DNA of 64,000 nucleotides from Amaranthus tricolor (Eukaryota; Streptophyta; Magnoliopsida; Caryophyllales; Amaranthaceae). Below the pieces are notes generated by a model, which worked only from the letters and a program-made list of their open reading frames with translations, was not told the origin of the DNA and did no database searches. The stretch's first letter is position 1. Each line of letters opens with the position of its first letter. Of the stretch, positions 23,301 to 33,400 are shown in pieces. A program made the translations under genes and the position numbers. The stretch lies in NCBI RefSeq assembly GCF_026212465.1, contig NC_080049.1, positions 1,309,460-1,373,459 of the forward strand. Reading direction: 5' to 3'.

Positions 23301-25029
23301 AAAACTAGCTACATAGATAATACCTTGTTGTGTACTGGAATGTTTCTTCTTAAAAAGTTGTGATGATCTTTACAGGTAGGCAGCATTGATTTGGCCGAGA
23401 GCTCAACACCCAATTGTGATAAAATTGACAAGCCAATCAATGAAACAAGTGTCCAAGAGACTTATGATATATCACCTTATCAGTGCTCAGACGATGAAGC
23501 AGAACAAGAAGAGGATGAGATACCAAATACGAAGTTTGTCCCAAGCTGGGCAAGGTTTGTAGCTCTATCTAGTCTCAAAATTCGTTGCTCCACATAGTAA
23601 TTTTGTTAGCTTTTCATAATTAGAGGTTCAAGGTCTTGTATTTTCTTTAACCTAGTTCAAGTTTAAAGTTCAAACCTTGATTCTGGGCCACATGTACATT
23701 TTGATCAAAAATAGACTCTTTTCAATTTTCAAAACAACTTGTCAAAAGATCTGTCTATATTGAAATATTTCAATCATAAACTGTGGCTAATGGGAAGAAA
23801 ATTATGGACACCACTTGCAAAGTCCTGATTTTAAAGTTTAGCTGTTTAGAGGCAAGTGAAAGGAGTTTATTAAGGTCATTGATTTAAAGAATCTCATTTT
23901 TGAGAATTTTGGAGGTAGGAGAACATTTTTGCGTTTAATCTATAGATTTTTTTTGGAAATGGAAAACTTACACCGTCAGTGAAAGTCAAAAAGGAAAGGA
24001 GTATACAAATTAGAAGTAGTTGATAAGGTCACAACACAATGAATCATGAAAGAAGAAAATTTTCCATTTTTTCTTTTTGAAAAAGCAGTAAACATGGTAA
24101 CTACAGACATTTTCATGATTGTTTTATTGGGGTAGAGAAGAAGGGGAAATACAAATGGTTGTTTGGATGGAAGAAAATTGAGTGAAAAGCAGTGGCGAAA
24201 TTTGAGCCAAAAATTGAGGGGGCGGAAATTTACAATATGAATTTTAGATAAAAACTTGGGATTAAGGACCTAAGGTTTGATTTTGTGACCTCTTTGTTAT
24301 CATAATACTAGTTTTATCACTAAGCTAACCATAATTATTGAATTTATTGAGGTATCATAATCTATACATAATATTGGCAAAAAGGTCCGGTGGGGCTCCC
24401 CCACTCGTACTTTATGTTTCGCCACTCGAGAAGCGGAGGGATGACATTTTTCTCATTTGGAGACCAAAATGGAATGGGAGGGAGTTGGAAGGATGAAGTC
24501 CCTTGCATGCTACTAACCAAATCCATATAACATTGTAAAGATCTGGAGGGAAACTTAATAATTTCCCTCCCTTCCCGCTCCCTCCCCTCCGCTCTTCACT
24601 CCCCTTCCTTCCCTTCATAAAATGTTATCCAAACACACCGTAAAGGTAAAATTTGAAATTTGAGGTCCAAGATCTTTCTTATAATTATAGCTGAACTTTC
24701 CTAGATCATCTACAAATGTTATGTTTTTGATACTTTTATATCTATCTTATCTATCTATATATATATAGATAGATAGATAGATAGATAGAGAGGGATCCAA
24801 TAAGAAGGGTGTTTAAAATGAGAAGGATAAGAAATATTCTACACTCTTGATTTGAATAAGATAAAAAAATCTAAGGTCAGAATCAAGCCAAAAACACTTA
24901 ATTATAAAAGTCACTATCTTACACAGATGAGATGCTATGTCATAAATCTGAAGAGTGTTATTAATTTATAACATAGTATCCTTTTTTGTATTTATAGTAA
25001 CTTAACAAAAATTCCTTCTTATTTAATAC

Positions 25030-25075
<46 letters not shown>

Positions 25076-25475
25076 CTCAAACTCAGCGAGGCTGAATTTT
25101 CGGCCAAGTTGGATCTGAGCAGTTTACCGGTCGCTGGGGCTTGAATTTTTCTTATTCTCTTTGCTGTTTGTTTTGGTTTATTGTGATGGCAGTAGTACTC
25201 TTTGCACACTGTTATTACTGTATGATCTTGTAAAGACTTATTAGTGATTGAATTCTGGGCTACTGCTTGTTTTCTGCAGTAAAAGCGCAGTGATGTTAGC
25301 TCTATCATCTTTGCAAGGCATGGATCCAGATGTGGTGTTTCCTGCTGGAAGTTTTTGCAGCTTAGAGGATGGTAAGATTTATTTTCTCACTTCAATAAAT
25401 CAAGCTATTATACATACTAAGAGCATCTAATTTTCTCTTATAGCTCTTTTGCCCAGAAGATTACAGCAAAAATGA
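16369..25475 (+). CDS. WYR: Inner centromere protein INCENP homologue (WYRD), chromosomal passenger complex scaffold
   Basis: Coding exons: 16369-16552, 17565-19576, 20584-22270, 22560-22897, 22974-23090, 23376-23554, 25280-25371 and 25444-25475. The join is in frame for about 1546 aa. The N-terminus (MAAIEKLFVEIFERKKRIIE ... GISPPPWLL) matches the plant INCENP N-terminal region. A very long low-complexity middle follows. Exon 4 (residues about 1295-1407) is a charged single alpha helix (KREMERKQKKEAMKLERARI and so on). Exon 6 has the IN-box, the Aurora-B-type kinase-binding motif: DISPYQCSDDE ... KFVPSWA at about 1477-1505. The C-terminus ends LLPRRLQQK. In plants this protein anchors Aurora kinase at centromeres and the midzone and acts in mitosis, gametogenesis and cytokinesis. 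Odd point: a triple 9-aa repeat in exon 3. An additional small exon in the large introns cannot be excluded. Confidence 0.9.
20095..20447. mobile_element. Stowaway-type MITE with internal (TA)n expansion (INCENP intron 2)
   Basis: The left end TACTCCCTCCAACCTAATTT and the right end (reverse complement TACTCTTTCTGGGCTCCGAC) share TTTAGTTGTCCCATTT inward. TA flanks fit a TA target duplication. A (TA)n run occupies about 20299-20375, enlarging the element. Confidence 0.75.
20842..20922 (+). repeat. Three perfect 27-bp tandem copies in INCENP coding exon 3
   Basis: The 27-base unit beginning TTGGTGGATACTAAATTG is present three times with no differences, followed by a partial fourth. It encodes LVDTKLCDS three times, in frame. 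Identity of the copies points to a recent slippage or unequal-crossover expansion. Confidence 0.95.
24155..24650. mobile_element. Tourist-like foldback element hosting a nested insertion (INCENP intron 6)
   Basis: The left end at about 24155 (GGTTGTTTGGATGGAAG) mirrors the right end (TTATCCAAACACACCGT, to about 24645). The right arm is G/C rich with CCCTCCCCTCCGCTC text, and the left arm just after the nested insertion has GAGAAGCGGAGGG. The nested unit is 24191-24425. Confidence 0.5.
24191..24425. mobile_element. Nested short hAT-like MITE with AGTGGCGAAA/TTTCGCCACT ends
   Basis: A 10-bp perfect terminal inverted repeat: AGTGGCGAAA at 24191-24200 and TTTCGCCACT at 24416-24425. Flanks TGAAAAGC and CGAGAAGC agree at 6 of 8 positions, as expected for a degraded 8-bp target duplication. 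The host sequence is interrupted mid-arm. Confidence 0.6.
24745..24790. repeat. (TATC)n/(TAGA)n microsatellite, palindromic
   Basis: Short TATC repeats run into TATATA and then TAGA repeats, forming a simple inverted structure in INCENP intron 6. Confidence 0.85.
25036..25074. repeat. (TA)n microsatellite in INCENP intron 6
   Basis: An uninterrupted TA run of about 38 bases. Confidence 0.95.
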
Positions 25476-26950
25476 TAGCACTTTTGTATACCAGAAAGCC
25501 ATCAGTTGTTGGCAAACGGTGTGCATTTGGCTGGAAATGCAGGTGAATGTTCCTCTAGTTTTGTCCTCTTGATAAATTGATCCTATTTTAAAATATATTG
25601 ACTGCTTAACTTTATCAATATTTTAAGCTTGGATATATTAGAAGAAACCGAATTGATTGTGATCGTTCTTGTACTTGATTGGTGAATTTAAATATTGTAC
25701 AGGGGGCCTATTGTAGTACTTATTTATCTTATTAATCTGGTATTACTTCCGTTGAAACTACCCCAATCCCCAAAGTCGTAAAGTGGGTCCCACCTAGACA
25801 GATTTGGGGGATTGGATGTATGCTAGCTCACCATTGTGATAACAAATAGGTTGTTTTGGTTGAAAATCAACGTCTACAACTTCACTCACTAAGAAATGCA
25901 CATTATTAATGAGTCATTTTACTAAAGTTCAATATAAACTGAAATTAAAGAATTGTGGGAAATTTTTGTGAATTGATCATTTATGAGATTTGTCAAATCT
26001 GATGAGCTGTTCAGATTTACTTTTGCTGTCATTACCATTCACTTACTGCTTCTTTCTTGTGAATCAATCCGGATTTATGTTATAGAAGTCGGAACATAAC
26101 TTTTATGGTTGGTTTTTTCTCCTAGAGAAATTACATTTTCTTAGGTTAAAACCAGGTTTGCTGAAGGCTTAAACAAATTCTGTTTGTAGGAAAATGCCAT
26201 ATTTTTTCTTTCTATTCTTCCTTCTCTTCTCCCTTGTACTCCCTCAGTCCCTCACCTTATTACTAGTTTGTTTTCCATTTTCTGCAATACAAAATACTTC
26301 CAGTTTGAATGGCATATGTTTGAACCAAACATAAATTTATGGTTCCTCTAATGCACATTTACAATATATTGTGTTGGTTCAGTAGGTCTTTGAAAGAGCA
26401 GCTTTCCTGATGAACGCCACTTTTCAACTTTGACAGCCAGATGACAACTTCTCGCGCACAAATTTGTTTAGAGACTCGGTCTATAGATGTATATATAACA
26501 TATGTTTGATTCTTGACTGGTTATATTTGTATTAACCCTTAGTAATTAAGTATGCTTAGCCTACGTTTAGGATCCTATTGCAGCCGAAGTCTTTCAGGAG
26601 TTTCCGTCTGAACAGCTGAAGAAACATTTCATCACGTTTTGGACAGCGAAAGGAAGCCATTAACTCTAGCAACTGAGGTCAAGTTAGCGGCTCCTAGTTA
26701 TATTAGATCAGAGAAAATTATGTTGAATTGAAGATCGCCTCGATGGAGTTGATCGAATAGTTCATTTTGAATTCATTGAGTTGTTTCTCTTAGAACTAAA
26801 ATGTATCTCTGATTAGTTTTTTTTTTTTTTTTTTTGGATTTTTTTTTGTAAATTTGTACTCAATACCGTAGTATATTGTATTCTCCAGATTGCATTGCAA
26901 TATTGTGGATTGCGATTGGTAACTTGTAAATGCTGATTTAGTTTTGAAAT
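25476..26950 (+). other. INCENP 3' UTR, possibly spliced, and terminal region
   Basis: After the stop TGA at 25473-25475 transcript-like sequence continues to GGAAATGCAG|GTGAATG near 25541-25551, a possible donor. An ATTGCAG|CCGAAG near 26577-26583 is a possible acceptor, which would put an intron in the 3' UTR. A T-rich stretch and TGTAAATTTGTACTC near 26850 may mark the end. This is inference only. Confidence 0.35.
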
Positions 26951-28225
26951 TTGTTATAGTTTTAGCCATTTCATGCTAAAAGAACTTTATGTTGGTCTTT
27001 AGGTTTTTTCTCTGCCGAATTTTGGTTAGCCATTTAATGCTAAAAAGATTTTGTTTTGTTTCCTCAAACAAATTTAAAATAAATTTTGTAAGAGTGATAG
27101 AAATTTTCTCACTTTGTTAATTTTTTAAAATGATTAATAATTTTATTGTTAGAACATTATCTGATTATTATTAATCATAAATATTATTCTCTCTGCTTTT
27201 TAATGTTCTTTTCATTTGCAATATTTTACACTAAAGAGAAATATATTTGATTGATTTTTTTGAGACATATTTAGAAGATAAAATATATCCATGTAAGATT
27301 TCGTTAGATTCATCTTGATATATATTTTTTTTATGTATTTTTTATAATTTTTTATTATGCGTATTTATAAATATTGCGGTTTAAAATTTATTTTAAAAAC
27401 TGTGCAAAAAGTAAACGAGAAGAACAAAAAGGAACGAAGGGAGTATTGTATAATTTTATAATGAAAATAATAGGCTCTTTGAGATTGGATTTTACTCCCT
27501 ACGTCACTTTAAAGACTCAAAAAATTGTCATGTACGAACTTAAAGAGACATAGAAAGTAATTAATCAATATATATTGTTAATATCAGTGGTTAGTCATGT
27601 CTTGGGACCTCATGTGCCATCATGCCATTTTTGGAATTGCCAAATCTTTTACAATTTGGTTATGTTAAATTTGGATATGATAGTTTTATTTGAAAATTTA
27701 AAATTGATTTAAGTGGTTGCCTAAAAAAAATAAAATATCAAACTTAAATGAGCTAATTAAAATTAGAAATTTGAGAATGATTTTTCAAACTTTGTCATTC
27801 TTAAATTGACGTTAGAATTAAAATGTACAATTCAACATAAAATACTTGTTTCTAAACATAATTTTATTATAAGCAATATCCGTCCATAATGCAACATGCG
27901 TATGTAATTTTATTCATTAATTATGATTTTTATCTAAAAAAAATCATGTTAGGAATTAGGATACCCTACTTCAACGTAATAAGATAATAAATTTATAATT
28001 CCAAAAATGACAAATATAGTTATCCCCCCCAAAAAAAATACAGTGAAAAATAATTATTATTTTAAAAAAACTTCAAAACTAATTTTTTTTTTTTTTGGAC
28101 GAAATTCACGTTCAAAGTTCAAACGTGGGATTAACCTTAAAACTTCCCCTCCATCTTTCCCCACTTTCCCTCCACTTGTTGACCAAATTATACCACTACA
28201 AAAATAACTACCTTTAACCGTCATT
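26951..28225. other. AT-rich spacer between INCENP and the phytocyanin gene
   Basis: No coding frame is supported here. A Stowaway MITE occupies 27185-27445. The remainder is AT-rich single-copy-looking DNA, with short homopolymer runs (C7-A8 near 28023, T16 near 28083). Confidence 0.5.
27185..27445. mobile_element. Stowaway-type MITE
   Basis: The left end TATTCTCTCTGCTTTTTAAT mirrors the right end (reverse complement TACTCCCTTCGTTCCTTTTT). It shares internal blocks with 48177-48438: GAAGATAAAATATAT, GTTAGATTCATCTTGAT/GTTAGATTTGTCTTGAT and ATGCGTATTTATAAATATT. It therefore belongs to the same subfamily. Confidence 0.75.
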
Positions 28226-28232
28226 CCCCTCC

Positions 28233-28240
28233 TATATAAA
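28233..28240 (+). promoter_or_regulatory. TATA box of the early-nodulin-like gene
   Basis: TATATAAATAC lies about 90 bases before the start codon at 28327. The CCAAGTACTCC region about 25-30 bases later would be the transcription start. Confidence 0.7.
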
Positions 28241-28326
28241 TACACACCAAGTACTCCATAACACAACTTACACTTACCATTTTCCCTTTGCTCCCATTGC
28301 TTAATTTCCTGCTTTTTAACACAAAA

Positions 28327-29742
28327 ATGGCTTCATTTTCAGCAATCAAAACTTCCCAAATTTGCATCCTTTTACTCTTCTCTTTTGCTTTTGTTCTTGC
28401 TTCATGTTTTCAATATGAAGTTGGTGGGAAAAGAGGCTGGATTAAGCCTGACGGAAGCGAACCCGAAACATACAATGAATGGGCTGAACAAAACAGGTTT
28501 CACATTGGTGATACCATTAGTAAGTTTAAGAAATTTTATGCATTTTTTCATTTTTTTAAATAATTTTTCGGGTTTTCATAAAACTAATCTATTAGTTCAT
28601 ATCGCTAATGTGGAAATTTTATGCATTTTTAATTTTCTTTTTCAAGAATTTTTCGGGTTTTGATAGAACTGGCCTATTAGTTCATATTGATAACTTGAAA
28701 ATTTTATGCATTTTTTAATTTTTTTTCAAGATTTTTTTGGGTTTTGATAGAACTGGCCTATTAGTTCATATTGCTAATTTGGAAATTTTATGTATTTTGT
28801 AATCTCTTTTTCAAGAATTTTTCGGGTTTTGATAGAACTCGCCGATTAGTTTATATTGCTAACTTGGAAATTTTATGCATTTTAAAATTTTATTTTAAGA
28901 ATTTTTCGGGTTTTGATAGAACTGGCCTATTAGTTCATATTGCTAACTTGGAAATTTTATGCATTTTAAAATTTTGTTTCAAGAATTTTTCGGGTTTTGA
29001 TAGAACTGGCCTATTAGTTCATATTGCTAACTTGGAAATTTTATGCATTTTTTAATCTTTTTTTCAAGAATTTTTCAGGTTTTGATAGAACTCGCCTATT
29101 AGTTCATATTGCTAACTTGGAAAATTTATGCACTTTTTAATCTTTTTTTCAAAAAAATTTCGGATTTTGATAGAATTGGCCTATTAGTTTATATTGCTAA
29201 CTTGGAAATTTTATGCATCTTTTAATGTTTTTTTCAAGAACTTTTTGGGTTGTGATAGAACTGATCTATTAGTTCATACAGCTAACTCGATCTTTTGAGT
29301 TAAGGCTTTGACGTTTTTGTTTATGTTCGTTTTGGTGATAGATTTCAAGTACAAAAAGGACTCAGTTTTATTGGTTGGAAAAGATGATTATATGAACTGT
29401 AATGTGAAGAATCCACTATTGAAATTTGATGATGGAAATACAATCTACGAGTTTGATCATTCGGGTTTTGTTTACTTCATAAGTGGGAACCCGGGTCATT
29501 GTGAATCGGGTCAAAAGATGATCATTCGGGTTATGGTGCAATCTGCTGAGCATCACCCTACTGTCAGTGCCCCAGCACCCTCAGTTGAAGGACCAATTGG
29601 TGCCCCAGATGGAGGAAAGGGGTTGAACACCGACTCGTGGGCCCCACCCGCTATCAACTCTACTGATATGCTGTCTGTTACATCTTGCTTCATCACTCTG
29701 TTCATGGGGGTTGTGATGGTTCTTTATCTGTTCATGGAGTAG
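28327..29742 (+). CDS. Early nodulin-like protein (phytocyanin domain, copper ligands lost), GPI-anchored
   Basis: Exons are 28327-28519 and 29342-29742, joined in phase 1 for 197 aa. Residues 1 to about 27 are a signal peptide (ICILLLFSFAFVLAS core). The plastocyanin-like domain follows: FQYEVGGKRGWIKPDG, then YNEWAEQNRFHIGDTI, FKYKKDSVLLV, DDYMNCN and SGNPGHCESGQKM. Two Cys (in YMNCN and GHCES) would form the usual disulfide. The first His ligand position is Asn and the Cys ligand position is Ser (YFIS instead of YFIC), so type-1 copper binding is not expected, as in other ENODL proteins. A Pro/Ser/Ala-rich linker (TVSAPAPSVEGPIGAPDGG) and a hydrophobic tail predict arabinogalactan decoration and a GPI anchor at the plasma membrane. 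Exact family member is unknown; a role in cell-wall or reproductive signalling is inferred from the family. Confidence 0.93.
28561..29289 (+). repeat. Minisatellite of about nine 84-85-bp units in the phytocyanin intron
   Basis: Units begin about 28561, 28648, 28731, 28816, 28900, 28984, 29069, 29154 and 29239. Each carries TTTTCGGGTTTTGATAGAAC, CTATTAGTTCATATTGCTAA and TTGGAAATTTTATGCATTTT. It fills almost the whole intron. Units of 84 bases (a multiple of 3) produce misleading repetitive ORFs. Confidence 0.95.
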
Positions 29743-30492
29743 AGTATACTTAGTTCATAACAGTTATATTTTAATTTACTATTATATTGTTTGTTCTAAT
29801 TGTTTTAGGCCATTAGGATTAATTTTATTTGACCAAGATATGTAGTCTGTTGTTTGGATTATCAATAATTGGATTTTAATTATGAAATTTATGCTAATTT
29901 TCTTTGTTACAATTCTCTGTTATTAGGGTGTTTTACGCATTTGTTTCCTTTATTTTTCAATTTAAAGACCGAATTTTAATGTAATCAAAATGAATTAGCA
30001 ATAAATTCCATCTGAAAATGTAAAATTTACATGTATAAGTTGCTAAGTTCATCCAATCCATCTGATATCTTCAGAAGATTGATAAGTGAAAGTCGAAAAT
30101 TATAAACGAAAGAATACATCAACCCGAACCATCAACAATATAACATCATCCGAAAGAATACATCAACTCGAACCATAACAATACAACATCATCCGAAAGC
30201 TATTAAGTTTTTGATGACAAACATTATCGAAAATAAAAGGTTTACATGATTTAGGAGTGATTTTACTATACTAAAACAAAAGAATTATAAACTTTTAGCT
30301 ACTTCGAGAATAGACACAATCACCGGGAACCATCGCTTGAAAAAATTTCTTCTGTGATTGCTAGTGCTACAAAATGATACAGGGATATTTTGAGTATGAG
30401 TTTGAGACTAATTATAATATCTAATGTTTTCAATTAATGAATCACATATAAATTACAAAATTTCATTATTTTCATCTCTTCGACTCTTGGAT
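29743..30492. other. Tail-to-tail spacer: 3' ends of the phytocyanin gene and PARN
   Basis: Both flanking genes converge here. A tandem pair CATCAACCCGAACCATCAAC / CATCAACTCGAACCATAAC lies near 30118-30182, each followed by AACATCATCCGAAAG. No coding frame is supported. Confidence 0.5.
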
Positions 30493-33400
30493 TCAGACGA
30501 TCGAGTTAATAAATTTCTCGAATAAACTTTGATTAGGTGTACTATGTTGGACATCATTCTTGATTTTCCTCGATTTCAAAAGATCCATTGCGGATAGGCT
30601 TGACCTTGCAGATTTCACGATCAACTGTTCTGGATCAAGGCTCTGTTCGACTACTTCAGATTCATCCATTAGTTTGGTCTTCCAATCGATTCCGATTGCC
30701 TCCACTTGCTCAGCAAACAGGACCTTAGAAATTGAGGAGCTGCAGATATCCTTGTAAATTTCATAACCAGCAGCGCACGTGTTTCCTCCTTCCAACAATT
30801 TCGATAAAGGATGTAGAACCGAGATGGATTCATCACACGTTTCTAATCTTTTCTTCAAGGCAAGGAAACTAGCGGCCAAGTCTGCGGTACTAAACTGAAC
30901 AAATACTGCAGTTTCATCCAACTTATAGATGCAAGCAACTGAGTGCATGCCGAGCACTTTACAGATGCATAGTTTAATATCTCCTACCTTGAGTTTTGAA
31001 GGGAATCCCCAAATCAAAATTGTGTTATGATGCAAAATTTTACGAAGCCTCTTCTTAGCAAAAGAGACAAGAGTTTCATTGATGCTGCCAGTGCTTAGAT
31101 TGATCACATCTCCGCTATTCCAACTAAGATAAAGCAGATTGACGTACTTTTGAAGGTTCTCACAGTCCGTAACCTTCTCAGAAGAAAAATCAACGGCCAG
31201 ATGGCTGCACGCTTGTGCAAAGACGCAACCAGTCATGAACGCATCATAGCCAGCTTCATGTCTGGCTCCAGAGTTCCAATTTGAGGACCTACCAGATGAA
31301 TTCAGATTAAAATTGGTATGTACGCCTAAAAACAATAATTTGGGAAATCTCTGTGGGGAAAACAAGGTAATATTGCATTAAACACTGACTCAAACAATGT
31401 AGGGAGTAATGTTCAATGTGAGAAACCCCTTTATACCAAAGATTAACTCCAAACTCTCCATGTTGGTGCGTGACAGAAAAAACTTCAAACCTTGTTTCCC
31501 TCACTCAAACTGTTCATTCAATCTTTTCCCTTTGCTCTTAACACTTCCTTTTACTTTAGCAATTCTAAATCTATACATCAATCAAGTGGAAGTAAATTAT
31601 GTGGGACAGAAAGTACAGATAGCAGTCCAATGTGCAGTAATGTCAAGATCCTCTCAAGATCAAGATAAAGAAGCAATAAACTAACAAATCAGATAAATAC
31701 AAGGCAATCAAATGGCAAACCTCATGTCATCCACCTGGACCTCCACCTTCACACATGGATGTATGCCCACATGAGGCAAATCTACAAAAGCTATTTCAGG
31801 ACACAGCAGAGAAAATGCAGAGGCCAATGATGTGCTAGCGTTATTCACAAGGAGTTGAAGGCTTGGGTCCACATTCAACATTACTTTTGTGTCAACTATG
31901 TGAGGAAAAGACTTGTGAATGCTTGACACGTATTCTTCAACAGAAGGCGGAAGAGAACCGATGAATTTATGGTACATGTGCGCCACATCTGCCACAATTA
32001 TACTGCATAAGCTCTTAGATGACAAGATAAGATACTAAGAAAGCATTTGGTGTGGATGCAGCATTGCATTTGATCAATACTATCAATATCACAATAAAGA
32101 GTGTTGTCAAGCTATGAAGGGGTGTTTAATAAATGATAGACGTGATGGTATTGGTCCCTCGACCAAGCAATGATTTCTCCTCTAAAGTGATAAGCAAGAC
32201 AGACATACCTAAAAAGCAATTGTGACCCACAATTAGCTTTTGTTCGGCAGAGAGGAGGTCAATGACATGCCGGAACCCTGCGGCGGCTTTTAAGTTTTTC
32301 CTCGCTTGCTGCTGAGACTCATTCTTCACTTCCTCCTGCAGAACATAGTTGGAATAATACAAGTGTGATCATCTGAAAGTGTTTTACATAGAAAATTGAT
32401 GTGCCAAACTCTGAAAACTAGCTCAACCCTCGAGATAATCATTCAGCTAATTTGTACAAGGCGCATTTATCTCACCATAAGCCTGATCTTGTCATTTTCA
32501 GACTCTACATATACAACAAGCTTCTGGAAAATGGAACTTTCATCATAAGCACAGATGAAAACGAGATCCTTAAAATGCTTTCTTGTGACCTGCAGTTACA
32601 GCGTTGCATCAGTAAACAATTCCAGATATATACAAAAAAATATGAGATGATACAGGCTCATTACATGATCACACTTAGGGCATAAACCTAAGACACATCA
32701 GAATTCAACAAAATGCTCCGGGAGAAATCATAATTTTCTTCATGAAAATTTGGATTCTATCTTCCAACTTCCCCCTCCCCTGCTTGCAGAAAGATTAAAC
32801 AAGACTCCATGGATCAGGCAGCCAAGGTATAGTTATGCATCAAATAATTACCCAATAAAATGTCGTCATTTAAATTGCTTTAAATGTGTGTGTCCAAACG
32901 CCACAAAGGGCAGTGCTATGAATGATATTTCAAATCACGCCATGCTTAACATATCTCCACGATCCACAAATTTTGATCTAAGCTAGTCCATTGACATATC
33001 ATAGGTCAAAAGTTGCTACTGCAGTCCATAACAGTCGCGATTGCAGCACGGCGATGCAGTACGAGAGGCGATGTGGTTGTCGTACCATCAAATATAAACC
33101 ATGAAATATTCCTAAAACGCGGTTTTTAAACCTTTAAGATGCTGGTAACACTATTTTGGATAATTTGAAAATCTTTACAACGGGATCGATACGGTACAAT
33201 GCGGCTTAGCTTTTGCACTTGTCGCAGTCCGCATTGACATATCAGAAGTCAAAAGTTGAAATTTGTTCAACTTCATCAACATTAATCATTCTAACATTAC
33301 AACATCCAACCCAAAAGCAGAACCAACATGAAAATATGCCTAGGAAAACGATATTATATAAAAGATTACCAGTTCAATCAACTTCAGTTGATGAGAAGTG

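Noticed and set aside
28771..29055. 94-codon repetitive plus-strand ORF
   Set aside because: It is a by-product of the 84-85-bp minisatellite in the phytocyanin intron; the repeat length is a multiple of three.
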